Below, one piece after another: positions 52,379-59,892 of a stretch of DNA of 64,000 nucleotides. The notes below the pieces were generated by a model, which was not told the DNA's origin, ran no database searches, and was given only the letters and a program-made list of their open reading frames with translations. The position numbers and the translations under genes were made by a program. Every line of letters begins with the position of its first letter. The first letter of the stretch is position 1. The stretch is from JACDAE01 sp963717195 (GTDB taxonomy: Bacteria > Chloroflexota > Ktedonobacteria > Ktedonobacterales > Ktedonobacteraceae): contig CAVQVR010000010.1 in NCBI GenBank assembly GCA_963717195.1, positions 372,001-436,000 of the forward strand, given 5' to 3'.

Positions 52379-52861
52379 ATGAGCAAGTCAGATTACAACC
52401 CCGAAATTCACCATAGGCGATCAATTCGCCTGGCAAGTCACGATTATACATCCAGTGGCGCATACTTTGTCACGATTTGCGCAAAGGCTCGAACGCCATT
52501 GTTTGATCGCCCAGAATTACGATCGATCCTGGAAGAGACCTGGTATGCCTTACCACAACATTTTCAGGGATTAGAACTCGACGAGTTTGTGATTATGTCC
52601 GACCATATTCACTTTATTGTCTGGCTTGATTCCACAATCTCAGGGGGCATAACGTTAGGGAGCGTGATAAAATCCTACAAGTCATCGACATTCACCAAAT
52701 GGCTCGACTATATTGAAACAAATGGTTTGAACGAACAAGCAAAATTTTGGCAACGAAATTATATGGAACACATCATTCGCAACGAGAGTCAACGGACCCA
52801 AAGACGTGAGTATATCCGTAACAATCCTCTCAATGCCGAACTCAAACACCCATCCTCCTGA
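52379..52861 (+). CDS. REP-associated tyrosine transposase (RAYT, Y1/HUH family)
   Basis: 160 residues. The Y1 HUH fold shows ASHDYTSSGAYFVTICAK as first strand, the metal-binding HUH pair in MSDHIHFIVW, and the catalytic Tyr in WQRNYMEHIIRNE. The C-terminal REYIRNNPLNAE is the mark of the RAYT subgroup and separates it from IS200/IS605 TnpA. RAYTs nick at GTAG-headed hairpins (REP) and are thought to spread them. Here a GTAG-headed palindrome lies directly upstream (52156-52253) and a repeat block directly downstream (from 52874). The ATG at 52379 is favoured over a GTG at 52349, though neither has a strong ribosome site. Confidence 0.9.
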   Translation: MSKSDYNPEIHHRRSIRLASHDYTSSGAYFVTICAKARTPLFDRPELRSILEETWYALPQHFQGLELDEFVIMSDHIHFIVWLDSTISGGITLGSVIKSYKSSTFTKWLDYIETNGLNEQAKFWQRNYMEHIIRNESQRTQRREYIRNNPLNAELKHPSS

Positions 52862-52873
52862 CCATTACAATAA

Positions 52874-53117
52874 CGTAGGGGCGTGTCCTTGCCACCGCCC
52901 TGGTGCCGATGCAGGAGCGGGCTCGAATGTCGGGTTGACGTACGTAGGGGCGTGTCCTTGCCACCGCCCTGGTACCTTGCTGCCGCCCTGGTACCTTGCT
53001 GCCGCCCTGGTGCCTTGCCACCGCCATGGTGCCTTGCCACCGCCCTGGTGCCTTGCCACCGCCATGGTGCCGATGCAGGAGCGGGCTCGCGGGCGGTGGC
53101 AAGCACACGCCCCTACG
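52874..53117. repeat. GTAG-headed palindrome with internal 19-bp minisatellite (family F)
   Basis: A first half copy (52874 to about 52925, GTAGGGGCGTGTCCTTGCC) is followed by a complete copy at 52943-53117 whose arms are CGTAGGGGCGTGTCCTTGCC... and the complement ending at 53117. Between the arms a 19-bp unit, GCCGCCCTGGTACCTTGCT and variants, is repeated about five times. The loop phrase CCGATGCAGGAGCGGGCTCG occurs in both copies. No gene; the open frames through it are repeat artefacts. A lone MITE right end follows at 53169-53185. Confidence 0.88.
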
Positions 53118-53168
53118 TCAACGGGTTTCATTTCCGGCACGAGCGGCATTTTCGCCTGCCTCGCTTCA

Positions 53169-53185
53169 ATTTGTTGGAGTCAATG
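53169..53185. mobile_element. Lone right end of the CATTGACTCC MITE
   Basis: ATTTGTTGGAGTCAATG matches the right end of the copy at 47759-48070. No left end is found within several hundred bases, so it is a fragment. Confidence 0.6.
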
Positions 53186-53263
53186 GTCCTTGCGCCCATG
53201 TCCAGATGAGCCACGTTACCACAGACCAGGCCAAATGACCATCAACAACCCGTCTACCCAAAA

Positions 53264-53293
53264 TTGGGCAGAAGCACTCCGATTTGCTATAAT
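53264..53293 (+). promoter_or_regulatory. Promoter of the DrrAB-like operon
   Basis: TTGGGC (53264-53269) and TATAAT (53288-53293), spacing 18. The leader from about 53300 to 53434 contains two half repeats: GTAGGGGTCAGGTTTACCGC at 53307 and GTAGGGGCGTCACCTTGCGT at 53394-53419, the latter ending 2 bp before the ribosome site. Confidence 0.5.
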
Positions 53294-53434
53294 TGGTTTG
53301 TTTCCTGTAGGGGTCAGGTTTACCGCGCCCAGGTTCACCACACCCGTGCGTTCTCGACCTTCCCTCTACTACACGACATAACGATGAAAATGCGTAGGGG
53401 CGTCACCTTGCGTGCGCCCAAAGGAGCACATTCT

Positions 53435-54409
53435 ATGTCTGCAGATGCGCAGACAACGACACGGAACAACCCACCGACCACCGAGGAGGCGGGAGATGAG
53501 GCCATCGTCGTTGATAATTTCAGTAAAAGTTACGGCCCAAATCGGGTCGTTGATGCCTTACAATTTACAGTCCATAAGGGCGAGGTATTCGCTCTGCTCG
53601 GTCCCAATGGAGCGGGCAAAACCACAACCGTGGAGACACTGGAAGGGTACCGCGCTCCCGATCAGGGAACCATTCGCGTGCTCGGCCTTGATCCTATCCG
53701 GCAGGCGCATATTTTGAAGCCACAGATCGGCGTCATGTTGCAGCAGGATGGACTCTACCCGGCGCTCACCGCACGCGAGGTACTCCATCTCTTCGCCGGT
53801 TATTATGAGCAGCCCCAGAACCCCGATGGCTTGCTCGCACGCGTAGGGCTAGCCAGCGCGGCCAAAACACGCTGCCGTCGCCTATCAGGTGGGCAGAAGC
53901 GACGCCTCGCGCTAGCAGTTGCCTTAGTGGGAAATCCCTCGCTCGTCTTTATGGATGAACCGACCGCTGGCATGGACCCACAGGCGAGATTGACTACCTG
54001 GGAGATTGTACGCGACCTCAAGAATAGCGGCGTCACCATTCTCCTCACCACACACCTGATGGATGAGGCCGAACGATTGGCCGATCGAGTCGCGATTATT
54101 GATCATGGCCGCCTGATCGCGCTCGACACTCCTGGCAACCTGACGGGCACCCAGAACGCCAATATCGTCCATTTTGTAGCTCCGGAAGGATTGGATAGTA
54201 CGCAACTGGCCACGCTCCCATCGGCACAGGCTGCCAGAGAACAGCGTCCGGGAAGCTACATCATCGAAACAGACAATATTCAGGCACTCCTGGTCGAGCT
54301 CACCACGTGGCTACAAAATCAGAATATCACCCTCTCCGAACTACGCGTGGGTCATGGATCGCTAGAAGACCTGTTCCTGTGCTTAACCGGATCGGAGGTC
54401 AGAGACTAA
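53435..54409 (+). CDS. ABC transporter ATP-binding protein (DrrA/CcmA type)
   Basis: 324 residues. The ABC domain (about 24-240) has Walker A GPNGAGKTT, Q-loop MLQQDGLYP, signature RLSGGQKRR, Walker B VFMDEPTAGMD and switch His in LTTHLMDEAE. The C-terminal 80 residues form the extension usual for drug and Nod-factor exporters (LSELRVGHGSLEDLFLCLTG). It powers the ABC-2 permease that starts 2 bp after its stop. Likely a drug, lipid or polysaccharide exporter. AAAGGAG before the ATG at 53435; the frame upstream to 53264 is repeat DNA. Half of a family A palindrome abuts the ribosome site. Confidence 0.92.
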   Translation: MSADAQTTTRNNPPTTEEAGDEAIVVDNFSKSYGPNRVVDALQFTVHKGEVFALLGPNGAGKTTTVETLEGYRAPDQGTIRVLGLDPIRQAHILKPQIGVMLQQDGLYPALTAREVLHLFAGYYEQPQNPDGLLARVGLASAAKTRCRRLSGGQKRRLALAVALVGNPSLVFMDEPTAGMDPQARLTTWEIVRDLKNSGVTILLTTHLMDEAERLADRVAIIDHGRLIALDTPGNLTGTQNANIVHFVAPEGLDSTQLATLPSAQAAREQRPGSYIIETDNIQALLVELTTWLQNQNITLSELRVGHGSLEDLFLCLTGSEVRD

Positions 54410-54410
54410 A

Positions 54411-55187
54411 ATGGCAAGCACACTACAATACAATTCTGGCAACAACAAGGCAGCTCCATTTCTGCGCCAGGTTCTCACGCAGGTCCGCTACGAACTACTG
54501 CTTACGCTGAGACGGGGCGAGAATATCCTGGTCACGCTGATCGTTCCCGTCCTGCTGCTCATCTTTTTTACTTCGCTCAACATCATACCGGCAAAAAATG
54601 GTAGCACCATCAATGTTCTCTTACCAGGCATCCTGGCGCTGGCAATCATCGCGGCAGGTATGGTTAATCTTGGTATCGCTACAGCATACGAGCGTTACTA
54701 CGGCGTACTAAAGCGGCTCGGTAGTTCCCCACTATCACGTAGTAGGCTCATTCTTGCTAAAGTGATCTCGATTTTGATACTAGAGATTGTGCAGGTACTT
54801 CTACTTGTTGGCGTTGCGGTTATCCTCTATAAATGGCAGCCTGCGGGGTCGGCGCTATTAGTATTGGGTGTCATCGTACTTGGGACCATCACCTTTGCCG
54901 GGCTAGGTCTGGCGATGGCTGGAGCGTTGCGTGCCGAGCTGACATTGGCGGGTGCTAATGCGCTCTTCCTGCTCTTCCTGCTCATCGGCGGTGGTATTCT
55001 CCCATTGGAGCATCTCCCGACCGTGCTTGCTGACCTGGCCCAGGTTCTTCCAGCAGCGGCGCTCACCCAATTGTTGCAGGCCAGCATGACGAATGGTAGT
55101 GCGTTTCCCATTTCGTCGTTAATTGTGCTGGCGGTATGGGCTGTGCTGATTTTAGTGGTGGCGATACGGACGTTCAGGTGGGAGTGA
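54411..55187 (+). CDS. ABC-2 type permease (DrrB type)
   Basis: 258 residues with six membrane helices (first near 47-66, ILVTLIVPVLLLIFFTSL). The ABC-2 signature region RYYGVLKRLGSSPLSRSRLILAK (residues about 84-106) contacts the ATPase. Together with the gene 2 bp upstream it forms a homodimeric or 2+2 exporter. The phrase GGGILPLEHLPTVLADLAQVLPAAAL is typical of the loop before the last helix. Substrate unknown. The next 440 bp hold only repeats. Confidence 0.9.
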   Translation: MASTLQYNSGNNKAAPFLRQVLTQVRYELLLTLRRGENILVTLIVPVLLLIFFTSLNIIPAKNGSTINVLLPGILALAIIAAGMVNLGIATAYERYYGVLKRLGSSPLSRSRLILAKVISILILEIVQVLLLVGVAVILYKWQPAGSALLVLGVIVLGTITFAGLGLAMAGALRAELTLAGANALFLLFLLIGGGILPLEHLPTVLADLAQVLPAAALTQLLQASMTNGSAFPISSLIVLAVWAVLILVVAIRTFRWE

Positions 55188-55271
55188 TCATCGCTTTCGT
55201 TTGAAGCGTAGGGACCAGATTATACAATTTCAAAAATTGCTTCGGATATCCATCGCGGAGACCAGGAGAAG

Positions 55272-55387
55272 ATCAAGGTAGGGAAGCCATTTAGTATTCC
55301 GTAGCCCCATCCCAAACCGCGCCAGTAGCTGACGGAGGGAGATTTCGGTAGGGCCCACGGAATACTAAATGGCTTCCCTACCTTGAT
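55272..55387. repeat. Palindrome with 31-bp perfect arms (family G)
   Basis: Arms 55272-55302 and 55357-55387 are exact complements, starting ATCAAGGTAGGGAAGCC. The 54-nt loop contains GGTAGGGCCC. GTAGGGA is again near the outer end but 6 bp in. Confidence 0.9.
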
Positions 55388-55411
55388 TGCAACCTTTGAT
55401 ATCCGGAGGGT

Positions 55412-55554
55412 CTACATCCTTCCGTGGGGAAACGGTGGGAATCTGGGTAGGGGCGTCACCTTGCGTGCGCCCGTGTGGGGATGCACGATGCTGCTCAGGT
55501 ACGCGGGCGCACGCAAGGTGACGCCCCTACCCAGATTCCCACGGAAGGATGTAG
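55412..55554. repeat. Family A palindrome with extended outer arms
   Basis: Outer arms CTACATCCTTCCGTGGG (55412) and complement (ending 55554), inner arms GGGTAGGGGCGTCACC and complement. The left side carries 8 extra bases (GAAACGGT). Loop GGGGATGCACGATGCTGCTC equals the loops at 45567 and 59612. The outer CATCCTTC piece shows the full element is longer than the core palindrome. Confidence 0.88.
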
Positions 55555-55627
55555 AGCCTATCCGGATTAATTTTTTACACGTCATTAAGTGAGATGGATT
55601 GACCCCAGACACGTCGTCTCACAACGC

Positions 55628-56143
55628 TTATTTTCCCCCATTCCTCAGCTTCCACACCCATTGATTGGGGCACGTATAATCGAGCACCGCGATGCGACCC
55701 TGACCAAACGAAGAGACGATAAACTGAGGCACATTTGAGGATTGGAGCCGATTTTGTTTATCGGGCAGCAAGATAGATATGCCATCAAGCTCATGCACCA
55801 GCGCAATCGAAGCATGGAACGTGGCAACATGGCTAATCATAATATCGACGCTAAAGTTGACGGTTCGCGTCTGTGGATCATAGTCGAGCAGGTGAGGGAC
55901 TATCGTATCGTCATCCGCACGGAATGGATCACGAAACGTATAATCAGTTTTATACGGATTGTCGGATGAAGCATGCGCAAACGCAAAGGCTTCAGTACAT
56001 AAATTGTACTTGAAGGCACTATTTGGCGTACGTACCAGACCCGATTGTGGAGGTGGCAAAATCGCCATGTACTGATGTAAAGTGAACAGCGCCGCACCGA
56101 TCAAGACCACGCCGATGAGTATGAAAAGCAGCCAGCGTTTCAT
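55628..56143 (-). CDS. Membrane-anchored hypothetical protein
   Basis: 171 residues: one N-terminal helix (4-24, WLLFILIGVVLIGAALFTLH) as signal anchor, then an outside domain with two Cys far apart (LCTEAF, YTCPNQW). The domain looks beta-rich (TRTVNFSVDIMISHVATFHASIALVHELDGISILLP in two parts). No family recognised. No strong ribosome site. It is 104 bp from the VKOR gene on the same strand and both concern the outer membrane face, so a shared transcript is possible. Confidence 0.7.
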   Translation of the reverse strand: MKRWLLFILIGVVLIGAALFTLHQYMAILPPPQSGLVRTPNSAFKYNLCTEAFAFAHASSDNPYKTDYTFRDPFRADDDTIVPHLLDYDPQTRTVNFSVDIMISHVATFHASIALVHELDGISILLPDKQNRLQSSNVPQFIVSSFGQGRIAVLDYTCPNQWVWKLRNGGK

Positions 56144-56247
56144 GCCAAATCCTCTTACATTTTCTCTTTATACTCTCCATGAGACAAGACAACAAAAGAT
56201 TGCACGAAATGCTGACGAGAAATTTGCATTCAGATTGGTTATAAGGA

Positions 56248-56754
56248 TCAACGGTTCTTTCTAGCTGCCGCTACAGGTTGCTCCTCTTCAACATCAAGTT
56301 CGTCATCTGGCTCAGGTTCCTGTAAGTTGAGAATCGTGACCAGGAACATGACGAGTATAATCACATGCAAACCAGTGCACCAGGCGCAGATGTGATGCAG
56401 GCGCACCAGTTCCGCATAGACCAGGTAGAGCACACTCACCATACCAAGAAGAGACAAGACGAACTGAGCAATGCGCAGATCACGTCGCTCCGGCCAGAGA
56501 CGCCAGGCTGCGAACGCCAATCCGGCCATAGCAAGGCACCAGACCAGGCCAGGAATAGTGATCGGAATAGTCGTACCAGGTATAACGGAATAGGGGCTGG
56601 AAAGCACACTTGCACAGTCAACAAGCCCATTTGTCGAGCAGATCAGCGGCACCTTCGCATAGTGTACACTTGTCAGATAGATAGAGATAGCTACGCCGAC
56701 CAGCGATAGGACAAAAATCAGAATTTGCCCTCCCGAACGTCGAATGAACATCAT
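56248..56754 (-). CDS. Vitamin K epoxide reductase (VKOR)-family protein
   Basis: 168 residues with four membrane helices. The VKOR residues are present: the loop Cys pair in CSTNGLVDCASVLSS, followed by SPYS, and the active-site CAWC near 119-122. Bacterial VKORs pass electrons from a DsbA-like thioredoxin to quinone, thus making disulfides outside the cell. No thioredoxin partner is fused or adjacent. AAAGGGC precedes the ATG pair at 56751/56754; a longer frame to 56799 is less likely. The tail is acidic and cytoplasmic. Confidence 0.9.
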   Translation of the reverse strand: MMFIRRSGGQILIFVLSLVGVAISIYLTSVHYAKVPLICSTNGLVDCASVLSSPYSVIPGTTIPITIPGLVWCLAMAGLAFAAWRLWPERRDLRIAQFVLSLLGMVSVLYLVYAELVRLHHICAWCTGLHVIILVMFLVTILNLQEPEPDDELDVEEEQPVAAARKNR

Positions 56755-56865
56755 AAATAGCCCTTTCTGCCAAAACAATCTAATAGCGCTTATTTTCATT
56801 ATACTCTATACGAAAAATAATGGTAGGGGTTGGGTTTGCGACGCACACAACCTATAGATACACAT

Positions 56866-56873
56866 GGTACAAT
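56866..56873 (+). promoter_or_regulatory. Extended -10 giving a probably leaderless transcript
   Basis: TGGTACAAT (TGn plus TACAAT) ends 7 bp before the ATG at 56880, so the mRNA would start at or next to the start codon. No ribosome site is seen, which agrees with leaderless translation. Confidence 0.5.
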
Positions 56874-56879
56874 ATTACC

Positions 56880-57635
56880 ATGCTAAATAGAAAAGCGAAG
56901 CTCCCAGAGAAAGCCGAACACATCACCATCGACTCTCACCATCTTTACTACCGTGTGACAGGTAGTGGTACTCCTCTTGTACTCATTCACGGGTATGGTG
57001 TTTCTGGACATGTATGGCAACGCGTACTTCCATATCTTGCACAACAGCACGAAGTTTTTATTGTGGACCTGCCAGGCTATGGGCACAGCAAAGCTCATGG
57101 AGTGTGGCACCTGCGCGAGATGGCACCGCTCCTGGCACAATGGCTACAGAAGCTTCAGTTGCCGCCAACAGCACTCATGGGCCATTCTATGGGAGGCGCG
57201 ATTGCCATTCATCTCACAGCACACGCACCTGAGCAGATCAATCGACTGATATTGGTAAACGCAGCTGGCATACCTTTACAGACACATTTGCCAGCCCTGG
57301 CAACGCGTTCGCTCCATTCCTTCTTTCAGATCGGCAATGGCACTCTGCCTCTGCCACTGGTGCGCGATATACTGCAACCACGTATTCATCTCCTGTGGCA
57401 AACCGCCCAGGAGATGAAGCGCAGCGACTTCCGCGCAGAACTGGCACGCATTACTATTCCCACATTGATTATCTGGGGCGAACGTGACGTAATGCTACCT
57501 ATTCCCATGGGACACACACTCAAAGAAGCGCTGCCACACGCAACATTTATGACAATGCCTCACTGCGGCCACCGTCCTATGCTGGCGCAACCCGCGCTAT
57601 TCAGTAAATCAGTGTTAGCATTTTTGAACTCATGA
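56880..57635 (+). CDS. Alpha/beta hydrolase (Ser type)
   Basis: 251 residues. HGYGVSG oxyanion motif near 39, nucleophile elbow GHSMGGA with Ser near 100, acid Asp in IWGERDVMLP near 205 and His in MPHCGHRP near 233. This is the full triad of an esterase, lipase or C-C hydrolase; the substrate cannot be named. No signal peptide, so cytosolic. The start at 56880 is chosen for the promoter spacing and family length; the frame opens 20 codons earlier. Confidence 0.9.
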   Translation: MLNRKAKLPEKAEHITIDSHHLYYRVTGSGTPLVLIHGYGVSGHVWQRVLPYLAQQHEVFIVDLPGYGHSKAHGVWHLREMAPLLAQWLQKLQLPPTALMGHSMGGAIAIHLTAHAPEQINRLILVNAAGIPLQTHLPALATRSLHSFFQIGNGTLPLPLVRDILQPRIHLLWQTAQEMKRSDFRAELARITIPTLIIWGERDVMLPIPMGHTLKEALPHATFMTMPHCGHRPMLAQPALFSKSVLAFLNS

Positions 57636-57674
57636 TGCTGGAATAGGGGTTTCAACGCCTGCGAAGCGTCACTT

Positions 57675-58046
57675 CTAACCCGCTTTACTTTCCGCCAGAG
57701 GAGAAGGCTGAACGAGCAACTTACTTGCATCCTTACTCTGATTGAGCGCAAAAACAGTTGCTTCGATCATACCCGAAAGCATATCAGGCGATACAGTCAC
57801 ATGCAAATGGTCCAGCATATTGCTTGCCAGATCCATAGCCGCCTGCTTTTTCGCGGGGCTACTCATCGTACTGGTAGCCGTTTGCTCAATCGCTGGAACA
57901 ACCGTGCGTACAATCTGGTCCACAATCTCACGTTTCTTTGCGGGCAGACTCTGTAGCACACGTTGATATGCCAGAGCAGAGAGTGCCGTCAGAGGCGGCA
58001 GAACAACAGGAAGCAGTATAAGGGCAATTTGAAACCAGGCAGGCAT
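57675..58046 (-). CDS. Holin-like protein (LLH superfamily 6 type)
   Basis: 123 residues: one N-terminal membrane helix (5-27, FQIALILLPVVLPPLTALSALAY) and a long amphipathic helical tail (KKREIVDQIVRTVVPAIEQTA ... KKQAAMDLASNMLDHL). This matches phage holin LLH-type proteins (Phage_holin_6_1). Chromosomal copies without lysis genes are common in Chloroflexota and may not work as holins. AAAGGAG before the ATG. Confidence 0.65.
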   Translation of the reverse strand: MPAWFQIALILLPVVLPPLTALSALAYQRVLQSLPAKKREIVDQIVRTVVPAIEQTATSTMSSPAKKQAAMDLASNMLDHLHVTVSPDMLSGMIEATVFALNQSKDASKLLVQPSPLAESKAG

Positions 58047-58163
58047 AGCACAATCTCCTTTTCCACGCGCAATATATTGATCAGGAATTTTTATAATGAA
58101 GCATCATATCAGTTATATTCTATGTACGGGATAGAGCATACATTTTTGAAGATGACTTCTCAA

Positions 58164-58844
58164 TTACGCCTTTGTGTGTTTACGCGCCTCGAAGCGAAAA
58201 ACCGACTCGCCATGCAGTTCCCAGAGGCGTTGGAAGTGTGATTTGACGGCTGGCTCGAAGCCCACCAGGTAGCGCTGTGGGTGTACTTTTTGGAAGCGGG
58301 AATCCTGTTCGATGAGCTGCAACATCTCCATGAAGAATGCTTCCACATCCGTCATAACGCTGAGCAGCCCATCATTTACCAGGGCCGTAAACAGAGCATC
58401 CAGAAAGGTCTCGTTGAACAGGCGACGTTTCTGGCAACGAGCTTTGAGGTGGGGATCAGGAAAATGGAGGTAGACGGCAGAGAGCGCATCTGGGCGCAGA
58501 AGAGGATACATCAAATGGAAATCAGCGTTAATAAATTTGATATTGGGTAATCCGAGCGAGCAAGCCGTTTCGACCGCTTTATGAAGTGACTTGCCCGAAA
58601 TATCGATGCCGACGAAGTTTGTGTCAGGGCATTTTACCGCAAGCGAGCAAAGAAATTCAGCACTTCCACATCCGATCTCAAGTTCGAGCTTGAGGCCATT
58701 ACCAAACAGCTCCTGCGCAGTAATGCCAGGCAACGTTTGCCAGTGATGATAGAGAGTAGCAGGAAGATAGCTCAGGAGATATTTGTCAATTGCCTGTTCA
58801 TTAAGTACCTGCGCTTTAGTATAGCGTAAAAATGTCCTTCTCAT
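58164..58844 (-). CDS. trmB: tRNA (guanine-N7-)-methyltransferase
   Basis: 226 residues, Rossmann-type SAM methyltransferase. SAM motif LELEIGCGSAEFL near 55, motif II FVGIDISGKSLHKA, and the TrmB signature VYLHFPDPHLKARCQKRRL near 130-147 (family: FPDPWPKxxHxKRRL) followed by FLDAL. It makes m7G46 in tRNA. Closest deviation: PHLKARCQ replaces PWPKKRHH. The ATG at 58844 lacks a strong ribosome site. Confidence 0.9.
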   Translation of the reverse strand: MRRTFLRYTKAQVLNEQAIDKYLLSYLPATLYHHWQTLPGITAQELFGNGLKLELEIGCGSAEFLCSLAVKCPDTNFVGIDISGKSLHKAVETACSLGLPNIKFINADFHLMYPLLRPDALSAVYLHFPDPHLKARCQKRRLFNETFLDALFTALVNDGLLSVMTDVEAFFMEMLQLIEQDSRFQKVHPQRYLVGFEPAVKSHFQRLWELHGESVFRFEARKHTKA

Positions 58845-58888
58845 TCAATATCCTGGTTTTAAGGTAAGAGGGAGTTCTGGTAGCATGT

Positions 58889-59362
58889 TCATAAATGACT
58901 CTCAAGCTCACGCCAGGCATCAGCATGCCAGATTGCTTGACCGAACAGTCGCCATGCTCCGACCAGGAATACAATGGCAAACACAAGCAAGCCTGGAACG
59001 AGCAGGAATGCTCCACGAGTCAGATCGTCTATTACATCAACCATCTGAATAAGGGCAATCAACACCATGAACCCGGCCAGCATGCGCCGCGCCCTCAACG
59101 CCAGTAGAAGAAGTAACATCCCTGCTAATGATAGGCTTCGTGCAAACATATAGTCTGCATAGACCCGTGCTGCATCTGTCATAGGCTGACCGTTCGTTAG
59201 TAGCGTAGGATCTACCTTGCTGATAACTGCACCGATTACACTCAATAAAGCACCCACAATCACCACTATGGACACCCAAAGTGGAATATGCACGACTGAT
59301 TGAGGCGTCTTGAGATCATTTGCCTGCACAGAATCATTCGACTGTGCTGATTGCCTGGTCAT
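58889..59362 (-). CDS. Four-helix membrane protein, unknown function
   Basis: 157 residues with four membrane helices (near 29-51, 76-94, 99-118, 125-145). It resembles the DUF4267/DoxX-like small membrane proteins in shape (VYADYMFARSLSLAGMLLLLLALRARRMLAGFMVLIALIQMVDVIDD), but the family is not certain. The ATG at 59362 has AAGGAG before it; the frame extends to 59461 without such support. Confidence 0.7.
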   Translation of the reverse strand: MTRQSAQSNDSVQANDLKTPQSVVHIPLWVSIVVIVGALLSVIGAVISKVDPTLLTNGQPMTDAARVYADYMFARSLSLAGMLLLLLALRARRMLAGFMVLIALIQMVDVIDDLTRGAFLLVPGLLVFAIVFLVGAWRLFGQAIWHADAWRELESHL

Positions 59363-59484
59363 AGCTGCTCCTTGCCCTTTTGAGGTTGTACATGCAACAA
59401 GTTCTTCGGAAGAAATCCACCAATTTATTGCCAAACCACATTCTCCTGCATTATAACCCATCTCTTCTCAGATATCATCCACCT

Positions 59485-59520
59485 CAGGGTTGACATTCGC
59501 ATGTGCAAATATCAACCCTG
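59485..59520. repeat. 36-bp near-perfect palindrome
   Basis: CAGGGTTGACATTCGCA and its complement with two mismatches around a TG centre. It lies in the gap between the membrane protein and the next palindrome. Operator or hairpin, unclear. Confidence 0.5.
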
Positions 59521-59579
59521 GAAGTCAAGCCTGGATCCCTATCCTTCCATCGTGGCTCTCCATCCTTCTGTGGGAACCT

Positions 59580-59665
59580 GGGTAGGGGCGTCACCTTGCG
59601 TGCGCCCTGGTGGGGATGCACGATGCTGCTCAGGTACGCGGGCGCACGCAAGGTGACGCCCCTAC
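59580..59665. repeat. GTAG-headed palindrome (family A)
   Basis: Arms from GGTAGGGGCGTCACCTTGCG (59581) and complement ending 59665; loop GGGGATGCACGATGCTGCTC. Outer CATCCTTCTGTGGGAACC on the left and TTCCAACGG on the right are eroded outer arms. The remaining part of the 59363-59892 gap shows two TGTGGTGAG copies (59815, 59838) and no gene. Confidence 0.88.
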
Positions 59666-59892
59666 GCCCATTCCAACGGTTTTCCCCCGCATGGACGCAG
59701 ACCCTGATTTTTCAGTGCTTTGACAATTTCATCATAGTGTACTAGAATTGCAGCAAAGCATAGAAGCAGGGGATTCCGCTATCCCACCGATTGGTACCAA
59801 CCTTAAGGGCTAAATGTGGTGAGCAGAAAAAATGCTGTGGTGAGTAGAGCGCATCCTCGTTCAAAAAAATATAACAGGGGAGCCAGGGCAGC

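Larger units (their letters stand above)
55188..55627. other. Repeat-filled intergenic region
   Basis: No gene. After a GTAGGGACC-type end at 55208 it holds two palindromes, 55272-55387 and 55412-55554, and then 70 bp of plain DNA before the next stop codon. Confidence 0.7.

Noticed and set aside
52806..53381. Overlapping open frames through the CCGCCCTGGT repeats
   Set aside because: They consist of repeat translations on both strands and lack ribosome sites.
53264..53434. N-terminal extension of the DrrA-like protein
   Set aside because: It overlaps promoter-like boxes and half repeats; AAAGGAG fits the ATG at 53435.
57675..58046. Prophage around the holin-like gene and amidase
   Set aside because: They are 14 kb apart among housekeeping genes and no structural phage gene is present.
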